This document shows positions 52,872 through 61,000 of a stretch of 64,000 nt of DNA, one piece after another. Each line of letters starts with the position of its first letter. Position 1 is the first letter of the stretch. The stretch is from assembly GCF_041428715.1 (NCBI RefSeq), contig NZ_CP155572.1, one strand, 5' to 3'. This DNA comes from Sporomusa malonica. Its GTDB lineage: Bacteria > Bacillota > Negativicutes > Sporomusales > Sporomusaceae. Under the pieces are notes generated by a model that saw only the letters and a program-made list of their open reading frames with translations, was not told the origin of the DNA and searched no databases. The position numbers were made by a program, and so were the translations under genes.

Positions 52872-53070
52872 AAAAGTTCCCCTCCTGGAAAGTAATCAAT
52901 CCACCAGTGATAGTATGACCAAAACCTTGTTATTTTTCAACCCCAAAACTTTACATTTCAAATTGATTAGGCTAATATGTTCATATAATTAACCAATGAC
53001 CGCATAGAAATGTCCAGACGAACACACAGCTGGCATTGTAATCGGTCGATATCGAAAGGATTGATTTCAA

Positions 53071-53631
53071 TTGGATTTACTTGAGGCCTTAGCCAACCGC
53101 CGTTCAGTACGGAGTTACACTGATACAAAAGTAGATAAAGTAATAATTGAGAAATTATTCGTGGCAGCAACCCAAGCTCCCAGTGCCATGAACTCTCAGC
53201 CTTGGGCCTATGCAGTAATCCAAGACGCCGCCATTTTGAAAGAATATTCTGATCGTAGTAAACAATTTCTTTTAAACTCGCTTGATAGAGTTCCACAGCT
53301 TAACAAGTATAAAGCGGCATTTGAAAATCCTGACTTCAATATTTTTTACAATGCGCAATCTCTTGTGATTATCTTTGCAAAGTCCGAGGGCCTGCACAAC
53401 GCTGAAGACTGCTGTTTAGCTGCGCAAAATCTTATGTTGACTGCACACAGTCTAGGTCTTGGAACCTGTTGGATCGGCTTTGCCCGCCCATTTTTGAATC
53501 TATCTGAAGTTAAAGAAGAACTTGGCATTCCCGCTGACTATGAAGCAGTAGCCCCTATCATTGTGGGGTATCCTCAGGTTAATCCGCCTGCAGTTCCAAA
53601 GAAATCTCCAGAAATCCTCTTCTGGAAATAA
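53071..53631 (+). CDS. nitroreductase-family flavoprotein
   Basis: This 186-residue FMN enzyme has an N-terminal NRRSVRSYTDTKVD with the phosphate-binding Arg residues, APSAMNSQPWAYAVI, the central GLGTCWIGFA and a C-terminal PIIVGYP. This is the short nitroreductase/NADH oxidase form, without an iron-sulfur domain. TTG 53071 is the start, with AAAGGA about 10 bases before. The natural substrate is unknown. Confidence 0.92.
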   Translation: MDLLEALANRRSVRSYTDTKVDKVIIEKLFVAATQAPSAMNSQPWAYAVIQDAAILKEYSDRSKQFLLNSLDRVPQLNKYKAAFENPDFNIFYNAQSLVIIFAKSEGLHNAEDCCLAAQNLMLTAHSLGLGTCWIGFARPFLNLSEVKEELGIPADYEAVAPIIVGYPQVNPPAVPKKSPEILFWK

Positions 53632-53633
53632 AG

Positions 53634-53659
53634 GAAAGTTATACTTTCTATCAGGATGA
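53634..53659 (+). repeat. dispersed repeat, half copy (hairpin 2 only)
   Basis: GGAAAGTTATACTTTCTATCAGGAT, the 3' module of the family, placed 3 bases after the nitroreductase stop. With the inverted full copy at 53703 it brackets the nitroreductase terminator. Confidence 0.8.
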
Positions 53660-53663
53660 CATA

Positions 53664-53695
53664 AAACCCGCAGCCAATAAGGTTGCGGGTTTTTA
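53664..53695 (+). terminator. terminator of the nitroreductase gene
   Basis: AACCCGCAGCC-AATAA-GGTTGCGGGTT followed by T5. Confidence 0.92.
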
Positions 53696-53702
53696 CGTTC
53701 GC

Positions 53703-53793
53703 TTGTCCTGTAAGAAAGTATAACTTTCCGTCTGGATAAGGCAACATCGGCTTGCGCTGTCGCCAAAGGCTCAGCGCAAGCCGTGTTTTCTTT
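53703..53793 (-). repeat. dispersed double-hairpin repeat, copy E (full, inverted)
   Basis: On the minus strand it begins AAAGAAAACACGGC only 2 bases after the rnpB 3' stem. Its first hairpin is perfect here (CGGCTTGCGCTG/CAGCGCAAGCCG), unlike other copies, so it could help end rnpB transcription. Confidence 0.9.
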
Positions 53794-53795
53794 AT

Positions 53796-54147
53796 CTGAG
53801 TAGTCATTAAGCCGAGTTCTGTTCCGCATTTGCGGCGACGATCATTTATCTGGGCCGGCAGTTGCCTGACAGCTCTAGCGACACAACCCGGAAGGTTCAG
53901 CGGGCAGCTTCATCCCTTCCCTATTCGGTCTTGCTCCAGGTGGGGTTTACCTAGCCAGTCAGTCACCTGACTGCTGGTGCGCTCTTACCGCACCGTTCCA
54001 TCCTTACCTGGCAGATGCCAGGCGGTTCACATTTCTGTGGCACTTTCCCTGAGGTCGCCCTCGCTGGACGTTATCCAGCACCCTGCCCTATGGAGCTCGG
54101 ACTTTCCTCGAATGCATAAAGCACGCGCGATCATCTTTCATACTCAG
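53796..54147 (-). ncRNA. rnpB: RNase P RNA (type A)
   Basis: On the minus strand the conserved blocks run GAGGAAAGTCCGAGCTC, GGGCAGGGTGCTGGATAACG, GTAAACCCCACCTGGAGCA and ACAGAACTCGGCTTA. The ends CTGAGTA (54141-54147) and TACTCAG (53796-53802) pair as helix P1, which sets the boundaries at about 352 nt. This ribozyme matures tRNA 5' ends. Confidence 0.96.
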
Positions 54148-54170
54148 AAGCTATATCATTTTGGATATTT

Positions 54171-54199
54171 ATCATAGCATTATTTACTCAACAAGTCAA
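54171..54199 (-). promoter_or_regulatory. rnpB promoter
   Basis: TTGACT (54194-54199), 17 bases, TATGAT (54171-54176) on the minus strand. Confidence 0.8.
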
Positions 54200-54226
54200 A
54201 CTAAGGACAATTACTATTTATCCGAT

Positions 54227-54277
54227 GACTAACCTTCAGGTGGGGTTAAAACCCCATCTGAAGCTAAGTCTACTTTA
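54227..54277 (-). repeat. 51-bp hairpin repeat, copy 2 (inside thiE 3' end)
   Basis: All 51 bases are identical to 20423-20473 on the other strand. Here it encodes the last 16 residues or so of ThiE and its stop codon. Confidence 0.9.
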
Positions 54278-54918
54278 TTAAGTGCTTGACGAATTGAGCG
54301 TACTTTAGCTGGAATGTCCGGAGAACCAACAATATCAGTAACTAAAACAAAAATTTTAGCACCATGCTGTTTAACTTCCTGTATATTGTGCTCCTTAATA
54401 CCGCCAATAGCAACAAACGGGATTTCATGGTTTTTAGCAACATACTCAAGATAGGCAAGCCCTACCGGCTCACAAACGTCTTTTTTGGTATGGGTGGCAA
54501 ATATTGGCCCAACACCTATATAATCGACACACCCTATTGCTACCGCAGCTTTGACCTGCTCTGGCGAGTGGGTAGACAACCCAAGAATCATGTCACTACC
54601 GATCAACTCCCTAACTTTAGCTGGCGGCAAATCTTTCTGCCCAATATGTACGCCATCAGCAGCAACAAGGATCGCCAAATCGATATGATCGTTGACAATG
54701 AAAGTAACGCCAGCATTCCTTGTTATTTCCCGTATTTTCAGGCACTCTTCATACATTTGTCCAGCCTTTTTATCCTTTTCTCGGTATTGGATTACCTTAA
54801 TTCCAGCAGCAATTAGCAATTCTACCACTTCAACATTATTTCTGCCAAGAGAAAATTCTTCGGCAGTTAAAGCATAGATATCGGTTGTCAAAAAATTGCT
54901 CATCCCAGGTTTGTGCAT
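54229..54918 (-). CDS. thiE: thiamine-phosphate synthase
   Basis: This 229-residue TIM-barrel enzyme joins HMP-PP and thiazole phosphate. It shows IQYREKDKKAGQMYEE, FIVNDHIDLAILVAADGVHIGQ, LGLSTHSPEQV, YIGVGPIFATHTK and FVAIGGIKEHNI. ATG 54918 is the start, 9 bases after AAAGGAG and 33 bases after the thiH stop. The C-terminus KVDLASDGVLTPPEG comes from an inserted 51-bp repeat, beyond the normal end of the fold. It is the last gene of thiSGHE. Confidence 0.95.
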   Translation of the reverse strand: MHKPGMSNFLTTDIYALTAEEFSLGRNNVEVVELLIAAGIKVIQYREKDKKAGQMYEECLKIREITRNAGVTFIVNDHIDLAILVAADGVHIGQKDLPPAKVRELIGSDMILGLSTHSPEQVKAAVAIGCVDYIGVGPIFATHTKKDVCEPVGLAYLEYVAKNHEIPFVAIGGIKEHNIQEVKQHGAKIFVLVTDIVGSPDIPAKVRSIRQALNKVDLASDGVLTPPEG

Positions 54919-54950
54919 CTTAACGATCTCCTTTAATTGATTCATATCAA

Positions 54951-56051
54951 TTACCACATCTGCCAATCTTTATATACAGGCTGATAATTCTGAGAGTATA
55001 GCATAGCGGCCATGTCAGCTACACTGCGTTCGTCAGATATCTCAAACTGGGGGACAGAGCCGTCCTCCGAATGCCCCCCCACAGTTGTACACGACCCAGC
55101 TGACATCTTGGTAATTCCAAGTTTGAGCATATTATTACGGAGTTCAGCGCTCTCGCGGGTAGATAATGTTATTCCTCCGCGCGGCATAAACAACCGGAAG
55201 GCCAACACATACTGAACCAGATTCTTGTCACTCACAATTACCTTTGGCGGAAAGCCGCCGACATGAGGCCTCATTCTGGGAGGCGACATACTTATCTCGA
55301 CATCCAGGTAGTTGCGTTGCAAATAGTCGGCATGCACCCCCGTTAGAAATGCCTCACTCCGCCAATCGCTAAGACCTAAAAGAGCACCAATATTTACGGC
55401 CCGCAACCCAGCCTGGCAAGCGCGTTCAGGGGCGTCAAGGCGATAACGGTAATTACGTTTAGGTCCGGCTGGGTGTAATTCAGCATAGGTTTGTTCATGA
55501 TAAGTTTCTTGATAGATCGTCATGCCGTCAACACCGGCGTTAGCAAGCTCAACGTATTCTTCTACGTTAACAGGATAAATTTCAATACTAATGGAGGTAA
55601 AGTAATCTTTTAATGTATTTACACACTCTTTGATATACTCAACTGAAGAGTGATGACGTGATTCGCCAGTAAGAATCAGAATATGTTTTAAACCGGTAGC
55701 GGCAATAGCCTCAGCCTCGGCTCTCACTTGTTCGAGTGATAATTTTTTTCGCTCAATTGCATTATTGGCGTGAAAACCGCAATAGACACACTGATTAACA
55801 CAGTAGTTAGCCAAATACAGCGGTGTGTACAGCAGTATAATATGTCCAAACTGCTGTACGGTGAGACGATGCGCCTGCTGGGCCATAGCCTCAAGATGGT
55901 TCTCAGCTTTAGGTGACAATAATGCCAGATAATCAAAGACGGTTAAACGGTCTTTACTGATAATTCTTTGAATATCGCTGTCAGTAATCTGCGCAAAGAG
56001 ATCGGCAAAATTCAAATCCCTGTATTTGGCTAATTCTTCATAAACACTCAT
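54951..56051 (-). CDS. thiH: 2-iminoacetate synthase (tyrosine lyase)
   Basis: This 366-residue radical SAM enzyme cleaves tyrosine to dehydroglycine for thiazole formation. The cluster Cys are in CVNQCVYCGFHANN (C-x3-C-x2-C), followed by ILILTGESRHHSSVEYI and the C-terminal YTSTRE-like THSTRES region (ITLSTRESAELRNN). ThiH is the oxygen-sensitive alternative to ThiO glycine oxidase and fits an anaerobe. It is 22 bases after thiG. Confidence 0.97.
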   Translation of the reverse strand: MSVYEELAKYRDLNFADLFAQITDSDIQRIISKDRLTVFDYLALLSPKAENHLEAMAQQAHRLTVQQFGHIILLYTPLYLANYCVNQCVYCGFHANNAIERKKLSLEQVRAEAEAIAATGLKHILILTGESRHHSSVEYIKECVNTLKDYFTSISIEIYPVNVEEYVELANAGVDGMTIYQETYHEQTYAELHPAGPKRNYRYRLDAPERACQAGLRAVNIGALLGLSDWRSEAFLTGVHADYLQRNYLDVEISMSPPRMRPHVGGFPPKVIVSDKNLVQYVLAFRLFMPRGGITLSTRESAELRNNMLKLGITKMSAGSCTTVGGHSEDGSVPQFEISDERSVADMAAMLYSQNYQPVYKDWQMW

Positions 56052-56073
56052 GCTATCCCTCCTCTAGATATCC

Positions 56074-56862
56074 TCAGCAATCATGCAAAAAGCCGGTTAA
56101 CGGCGACGAAGCATCCGCATAATCCTGAATAGCACCAGGACCAGCGAGATATGCTTTGCGGCCGGCGGCAACAGCTAAGCCAAAGGCTTCAGCCATTACT
56201 ACCGGGTTGCTGGCTGTTGCTACAGCAGTATTAACGAGTACAGCGGCCGCCCCCATTTCCATAGCTTCAGCCGCTTCAGACGGGCGGCCAATACCGGCAT
56301 CAACAATAATTGGCAATGCAATCTCTTCAATAATAATTTTTACTAACTCTTTGGTTTTAAGACCGCGATTGGTACCTATTGGCGCTCCCAAAGGCATGAC
56401 AGCTGCTGCACCGGCTTCTACCAAACGTTTTGCAGACATTAAATCAGGGCTCATATAGGGAAGCACCACAAAACCTTCAGCGGCTAAAATTTCGGTGGCT
56501 TTAATCGTCTCGATGTTATCTGGGAGCAAATAACGATTATCAGAAATAACCTCAATCTTAATCCAGTTACCACACCCTGCTGCCCTGGCTAACCGAGCAA
56601 TACGAACAGCTTCATCTGCTGTTCTGGCACCTGATGTATTGGGCATCAGCGTACACTCTTTCGGGATGTAGCCAACTATGTTTTCTTCCTTATTGTTAGG
56701 GTCTACCCGCCGCAAAGCTACTGTTACTACCTGTGACCCAGAGGCTCTGACTACTTCTGGAATAAGCCTGTTGTTTGCAAATTTTCCTGTCCCTAAAAAC
56801 AAACGACTGGTCAGCTCCTTACCACCGATTGTTAAAAGGTCTCCAGCTAGTTTATTCTCCAT
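56074..56862 (-). CDS. thiG: thiazole synthase
   Basis: This 262-residue TIM barrel condenses deoxyxylulose phosphate, dehydroglycine and ThiS thiocarboxylate. Motifs: SRLFLGTGKFANN, NTSGARTADEAVRIARLAR, IKIEVISD with the Schiff-base Lys, MPLGAPIGTNRGLK and DAGIGRPSEAAEAMEMGA. It starts 5 bases after the thiS stop. Confidence 0.97.
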   Translation of the reverse strand: MENKLAGDLLTIGGKELTSRLFLGTGKFANNRLIPEVVRASGSQVVTVALRRVDPNNKEENIVGYIPKECTLMPNTSGARTADEAVRIARLARAAGCGNWIKIEVISDNRYLLPDNIETIKATEILAAEGFVVLPYMSPDLMSAKRLVEAGAAAVMPLGAPIGTNRGLKTKELVKIIIEEIALPIIVDAGIGRPSEAAEAMEMGAAAVLVNTAVATASNPVVMAEAFGLAVAAGRKAYLAGPGAIQDYADASSPLTGFLHDC

Positions 56863-56867
56863 AGAAA

Positions 56868-57068
56868 TCAGCCTCCTCCTACAAAAGTGACTACTTCAAG
56901 GCAGTCTTCGGGTTGTAAAACAATGGCTTGCCAATCTTCCTTTTTAACTATTTTTTGGTTGTACTCAACCACAATAATATTAGGGTTAAATCCTTGGTTA
57001 ACAACAAACTCGGCAATATTAGGACCAGCTGCTACAAGCAGTTCTTTACCATTTACAGTCAAGCGCAA
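56868..57068 (-). CDS. thiS: sulfur carrier protein ThiS
   Basis: This 66-residue beta-grasp protein ends in the required GG (VVTFVGGG), where the thiocarboxylate is formed. The start is TTG 57068, set by AAAGGAGG 7 bases before. The longer frame to 57146 would run through the riboswitch terminator and is rejected. First gene of the thi operon. Confidence 0.95.
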   Translation of the reverse strand: MRLTVNGKELLVAAGPNIAEFVVNQGFNPNIIVVEYNQKIVKKEDWQAIVLQPEDCLEVVTFVGGG

Positions 57069-57094
57069 AGTTGTTCCTCCTTTTTTTTTACAAT

Positions 57095-57130
57095 AAAAAA
57101 AGCACGCCCCCGAACGGTAATGACGCGCAC
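57095..57130 (-). terminator. riboswitch terminator before thiS
   Basis: On the minus strand GCGCGTC pairs (with G-U) to GGGCGTGC, followed by T7, between the TPP aptamer and the thiS ribosome site. It is the likely expression platform. Confidence 0.75.
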
Positions 57131-57147
57131 AATTACAATTACACACG

Positions 57148-57245
57148 ACCTCCCTCCGCAGGTATTATCCTGATCAGGTATTAGAGGTAAGAAACTTACT
57201 AGTTCCACTCTCAGCCCATAACATGAGCTCCCTCGGCCACTCGAT
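57148..57245 (-). promoter_or_regulatory. TPP riboswitch
   Basis: The minus strand has GAGGGAGCTCATG, GGGCTGAGAGTGG, ACCTGATCAGGATAATACC and TGCGGAGGGAGGTC, the THI-box core in order. It senses thiamine pyrophosphate and represses thiSGHE. Confidence 0.96.
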
Positions 57246-57324
57246 TCACTTATATAAATTATTTTATACCAGCATTAGCCAATCGTCAAACTCTTTATAG
57301 TTGTACGATACTGAACAAATCTAC

Positions 57325-58443
57325 CTAATACGTTGTGAATATATCTTTAGTTATATTTCGAGTAATAATTGGAACGTTCCAGGAGTTTTTTGCAGAACAA
57401 TGGTTTAAATAGTCAGCGATACATTCCACTACCGGTTGTTCAGTAGCAAAATGACCGGCATCAACAATTGCCAGCCCTTCGGCAACCGCCTGCTGGGCTT
57501 CATGATATTTTACGTCGCCAGTTACTAAGACGTCTGCGCCAGCCTGGATTGCATTTTTTATCAAACCAGCTCCACTACCGCCACATACTGCTGCTCTTCG
57601 TATTAGGGTATTTACTGTAGCTGCCACTTTTAGCGAATTAATATTTAATGCTATTTTTACCTGACTGATAAAGTCATCAAGACACAACGGGCTACTAAGG
57701 TGGCCTACTCGCCCTAGCCCATACGCAGATCCTTCATTTAGCAGCAAATATTCATCATATGCAACTTCTTCATAAGGATGTGCTGCCAACATCGCGCTAA
57801 TTATGCTAGAACGTAAACGCGCCGGTAAAACTGTTTCCAGACGACATTCATCAACATACTCCATTTTACCCTGTTCACCAATGAACGGCTTTGTGTTAGG
57901 TAACGGCAAAAAAGTTCCCGTGCCCTGAGTTAAAAAAGTACAATGACTGTAATTGCCAATATGACCTGCGCCAGCCTCAGTCATAGCACTTCGTACCTGT
58001 TCAACATGTGTACCCGGAACAAACACGATAAGCTTATGAAGCTGTTCTTGATATACAGTAGTCAATGGCTTAACATCTTTCAGATTAAACTTTTGGGCTA
58101 ATACGTCATTGACACCGCCAGGAGCGCTGTCAAGATTAGTATGCGCTGCATATACGGCTATATCAGCTTTAATCAAGGATGATATCATACTGCCGTACGG
58201 CGAGTCAGTGCGGATATTGGTAATACCTTTAAATATCATTGGATGATGAGCAATAATTAAATCTGCGCCTGCTGCAATAGACTCACTGACAACTTCCTGA
58301 TCTACGTCTAGGGTAACCATAATTTTATGTATCACTTGATTAGGGCTGCCAAGAAGCAGTCCAACATTATCCCAATCCTCAGCTAAGTGCTTTGGAGCCA
58401 GTTGCTCAAGTTTTTTGATGATATCACTGCATTTTATAGGCAT
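57325..58443 (-). CDS. Nif3-like dinuclear metal-centre protein (YqfO type)
   Basis: This 372-residue protein has the NIF3 metal sites: IIAHHPMIFKGI with paired His, AAHTNLDSAPGGVNDVLA and the C-terminal VDAGHFATEQPVVECIA. A CutA-like insert of about 100 residues (KLIVFVPGTHVEQVRSAM) in the middle makes the YqfO subtype. It is widespread and often cited as a GTP cyclohydrolase I type 2 homologue, without firm proof of activity. It overlaps trmK by 10 bases, the same pairing as in Bacillus (yqfN-yqfO). Confidence 0.94.
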   Translation of the reverse strand: MPIKCSDIIKKLEQLAPKHLAEDWDNVGLLLGSPNQVIHKIMVTLDVDQEVVSESIAAGADLIIAHHPMIFKGITNIRTDSPYGSMISSLIKADIAVYAAHTNLDSAPGGVNDVLAQKFNLKDVKPLTTVYQEQLHKLIVFVPGTHVEQVRSAMTEAGAGHIGNYSHCTFLTQGTGTFLPLPNTKPFIGEQGKMEYVDECRLETVLPARLRSSIISAMLAAHPYEEVAYDEYLLLNEGSAYGLGRVGHLSSPLCLDDFISQVKIALNINSLKVAATVNTLIRRAAVCGGSGAGLIKNAIQAGADVLVTGDVKYHEAQQAVAEGLAIVDAGHFATEQPVVECIADYLNHCSAKNSWNVPIITRNITKDIFTTY

Positions 58444-59123
58444 AGCAGCTTATCCTCCAGCTCTTTAAGTCGGCTGGCATACTCTCTGTATTTATCAGAA
58501 TGCACGGCATCCGGGCTGCCCTGCATAGCTGATAGCACGCCGCGCAAATGCTTGATTAGTTCATTAATATGCAGTTGTAGCAAAGGATGCTTTGTCTGCC
58601 AGAGCAGCGGCCCAATCTCATTTAGCACTGTTTCAAATGCGGGGCTTTCACCCGGTTCGGCAGCGATAATTTGATAAAGTTTCCCATCTTCTTCCACCAA
58701 CTGCTCTTCAACAATCTGCCAACTATGAGTATGCAACCAGTTGCGAACAAGAGAGGCGGCAATCATGGGCTGTAAAATAAGTCGCTTCAGTGTTCGCGTT
58801 ACTTCGGGACAGGAGCGCAAGATATCAATAATAGTTGCACCACCCATGCCGGCGATAACCACAACATCAGCCTCACCAGGCTTAACAACCTCAAGCCCAT
58901 TACCTAGCCGGACGAAAATATGATGTTCTAAATGTACTGATGCGACAGCATTTTGAGCTGATAAATACGGACCTTGGTGAACATCTCCTGCTATGGCGCA
59001 GGGAACAATATTCTGCTGTACAAGGTATATTGGCAAATATGCATGGTCTGTGCCGATATCAGCCGGTGTTGATCCGCTGGGGACCATATCTGCTATCGCC
59101 TTTAGCCGCTGACCTAATTTCAC
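58434..59123 (-). CDS. trmK: tRNA (adenine22-N1)-methyltransferase
   Basis: This 229-residue class I methyltransferase has the SAM loop ADIGTDHAYLPIYLVQ and the catalytic-region VVIAGMGGATIIDIL. The C-terminal domain (LQLHINELIKHLRGVL) is a coiled-coil hairpin as in TrmK. It makes m1A22 in tRNA. The start is GTG 59123, 7 bases after AGGAGGG. Downstream of rpoD and upstream of the Nif3-like gene, as in Bacillus. Confidence 0.94.
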   Translation of the reverse strand: MKLGQRLKAIADMVPSGSTPADIGTDHAYLPIYLVQQNIVPCAIAGDVHQGPYLSAQNAVASVHLEHHIFVRLGNGLEVVKPGEADVVVIAGMGGATIIDILRSCPEVTRTLKRLILQPMIAASLVRNWLHTHSWQIVEEQLVEEDGKLYQIIAAEPGESPAFETVLNEIGPLLWQTKHPLLQLHINELIKHLRGVLSAMQGSPDAVHSDKYREYASRLKELEDKLLCL

Positions 59124-59188
59124 TAATAGCCCTCCTGTCAAATTCCTGTTAGTAAGCACGATGAATAAACACTAATCAGATGTATAGC

Positions 59189-59219
59189 AAAAAACCTGCG
59201 AAGTTATTTCGCAGGTTTT
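59189..59219 (-). terminator. terminator of the tRNA cluster
   Basis: AAAACCTGCGAA/TTCGCAGGTTTT with a 5-base loop and T-run on the minus strand, 6 bases past tRNA-Val(TAC). Confidence 0.93.
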
Positions 59220-59224
59220 TTGCA

Positions 59225-59300
<76 letters not shown>

Positions 59301-59316
59301 GTGTAACTAGTATAAG

Positions 59317-59403
59317 GATGTTCTTCGCTATTGCTCAGAACTAAGCGATTCGCACAGGTTTTCGCGTCGCTCTCGCTCCTAAAAGACCTGGCTCTCTGCT
59401 TAT
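59317..59403. repeat. structured spacer element, copy in the tRNA cluster
   Basis: It matches 4459-4544 over its whole length with few differences and conserves the nested inverted repeats. It lies between tRNA-Val(TAC) and tRNA-Glu. Confidence 0.85.
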
Positions 59404-59481
59404 CACTACCGCTCGGAAGTAAGCGACTCACTCAGGTTCTCATTTCGCCTATCGGCTCGTGAGAACCTGGTTCGCTGCTTA
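59404..59481. repeat. diverged tandem copy of the spacer element
   Basis: The same plan with changed sequence: GTAAGCGACTCACTCAGG, a hairpin GGTTCTCA...TGAGAACC, then CTGGTTCGCTGCTTAT. It ends exactly at the tRNA-Glu 3' end. Confidence 0.65.
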
Positions 59482-59556
59482 TGGTGACCCGTAAGGGAAT
59501 CGAACCCTTGATACCGCCGTGAAAGGGCGGTGTCTTAACCGCTTGACCAACGGGCC
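59482..59556 (-). tRNA. tRNA-Glu(TTC)
   Basis: A 75-nt cloverleaf; anticodon arm CCGCC-CTTTCAC-GGCGG, acceptor GGCCCGT/ACGGGTC, encoded CCA. Confidence 0.96.
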
Positions 59557-59565
59557 AATAATAAA

Positions 59566-59640
59566 TGGTGGGCCCACCTGGGATCGAACCAGGGACCAGC
59601 CGGTTATGAGCCGGCTGCTCTACCGCTGAGCTATAGGCCC
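59566..59640 (-). tRNA. tRNA-Ile2(CAT), probably lysidine-modified
   Basis: A 75-nt cloverleaf; anticodon arm GCCGG-CTCATAA-CCGGC. The acceptor GGGCCTA and the body differ from both Met tRNAs at 38.6 kb and look like Ile2 tRNAs, whose C34 becomes lysidine to read AUA. Elongator Met cannot be fully excluded. Confidence 0.8.
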
Positions 59641-59651
59641 TAGAGATATTA

Positions 59652-59681
59652 AAACAGGTTTTCCGAAGGAAAGCCTGTTTA
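59652..59681. other. hairpin between tRNA-Ile2 and tRNA-Asn
   Basis: AAACAGG-TTTTCC-GAA-GGAAAGCCTGTTT forms a strong stem without a proper T-tract. It is probably a processing signal in the tRNA precursor or a partial terminator. Confidence 0.5.
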
Positions 59682-59698
59682 ATCAGCTTAATAATAAC

Positions 59699-59774
59699 TG
59701 GCTCCTCGAGTAGGACTCGAACCTACGACCGATCGGTTAACAGCCGATTGCTCTACCAACTGAGCTATCGAGGA
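59699..59774 (-). tRNA. tRNA-Asn(GTT)
   Basis: A 76-nt cloverleaf; anticodon arm ATCGG-CTGTTAA-CCGAT, acceptor TCCTCGA/TCGAGGA, encoded CCA. First of the cluster. Confidence 0.96.
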
Positions 59775-59792
59775 ATATCGCCAACGTTGATT

Positions 59793-59821
59793 ATTATAAA
59801 ACAATGTCCGTATTACGTCAA
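59793..59821 (-). promoter_or_regulatory. promoter of the tRNA cluster
   Basis: TTGACG (59816-59821), 17 bases, TATAAT (59793-59798) on the minus strand, between the rpoD stop and tRNA-Asn. Confidence 0.85.
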
Positions 59822-59837
59822 GTGCTTTATTTAATTT

Positions 59838-60944
59838 TTATTCAAGAAAATCTTTCAACTTTTTGCTCCGGCTAGGATGACGGAGTTTTCGCAGCGCTTT
59901 AGCTTCTATCTGGCGAATACGTTCGCGCGTAACACCGAAATACTGCCCTACTTCTTCAAGCGTCCGCGCCCGACCATCATCTAGACCAAATCGAAGACGA
60001 AGCACCTTTTCTTCACGCGGAGTAAGTGTTTCAAGCACTTCCTCCAACTGTTCCTTAAGTAGCATAAATGATGCGGCTTCGGCTGGAGCTGGAGCATCCT
60101 GATCCTCAATAAAGTCTCCCAAATGAGAGTCTTCTTCTTCACCAATCGGAGTTTCCAGCGATACGGGTTCCTGAGCTATTTTCATAATCTCCCGTACCCG
60201 TTCAACACTGACATCCATAGCTTTGGCAACTTCTTCAGGTGCCGGCTCCCGGCCTAATTCCTGCAGGAGCTGACGTGATACCCTAATAAGCTTATTAATG
60301 GTTTCAACCATGTGAACTGGAATACGAATGGTACGCGCTTGGTCAGCAATAGCTCTGGTTATTGCCTGACGTATCCACCAGGTAGCATACGTACTGAACT
60401 TATACCCCTTGTTGTAGTCAAACTTTTCTACAGCCTTGATTAAGCCTAAATTACCTTCTTGAATAAGATCAAGAAAAAGCATCCCACGGCCAACATAACG
60501 TTTTGCAATACTTACAACAAGCCTAAGGTTAGCCTCAGCCAGCCGGCGTTTAGCCTCCTCATCACCCTGTTCCATACGTTTGGCCAGTTTAATCTCTTCA
60601 TCTGCAGTTAAAAGTGGTACCCTGCCAATTTCCTTGAGATACATCCGAACAGGATCATCAATACTAATGCCTTCAGGAATGGTGAGATCTATATCTACTT
60701 CTTCGGCCGTTGCTTCCATCTCGGACATGTCTGGGCCTTCAATTAATTCGGCATCTGGAACTTCGTCAACAATTTCAATGCCCTTGTTGCTAAAGATTTC
60801 ATACATATCGTCAATTTCATCAGGGCTCATATCTTCTGTCTGCATGGTATCCATAATTTCAGAATACGTTAACACACCACGTTTTTTAGCTTTGTGTAAA
60901 AGCTCATTGACTTGCTCACCGGACGTAGTTTTCTTATCGGCCAT
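59838..60944 (-). CDS. rpoD: RNA polymerase primary sigma factor
   Basis: This 368-residue sigma-70 group 1 protein has region 1.1 remnants, region 1.2 (DPVRMYLKEIGRVPLLTADEE), region 2 with the -10 recognition helix (YKFSTYATWWIRQAITRAIA), region 3 and region 4 with the -35 helix-turn-helix (RTLEEVGQYFGVTRERIRQI). It is the SigA-size form without the long insert of proteobacteria. ATG 60944 follows AAGGGGGGAAAA. It lies 56 bases after dnaG, the classic dnaG-rpoD unit. Confidence 0.98.
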   Translation of the reverse strand: MADKKTTSGEQVNELLHKAKKRGVLTYSEIMDTMQTEDMSPDEIDDMYEIFSNKGIEIVDEVPDAELIEGPDMSEMEATAEEVDIDLTIPEGISIDDPVRMYLKEIGRVPLLTADEEIKLAKRMEQGDEEAKRRLAEANLRLVVSIAKRYVGRGMLFLDLIQEGNLGLIKAVEKFDYNKGYKFSTYATWWIRQAITRAIADQARTIRIPVHMVETINKLIRVSRQLLQELGREPAPEEVAKAMDVSVERVREIMKIAQEPVSLETPIGEEEDSHLGDFIEDQDAPAPAEAASFMLLKEQLEEVLETLTPREEKVLRLRFGLDDGRARTLEEVGQYFGVTRERIRQIEAKALRKLRHPSRSKKLKDFLE

Positions 60945-61000
60945 AGTTTTCCCCCCTTCCTCTGGCATTTGACGGTAATAAATGGTTTAATCCTTGATTA

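Noticed and set aside
52872..53040. yybP-ykoY manganese riboswitch before the GDT1-type gene
   Set aside because: The expected conserved core is not present in the leader, although the family association made it worth looking for.
54364..54816. 150-codon frame antisense to thiE
   Set aside because: No ribosome site, and thiE is well supported by motifs and operon context.
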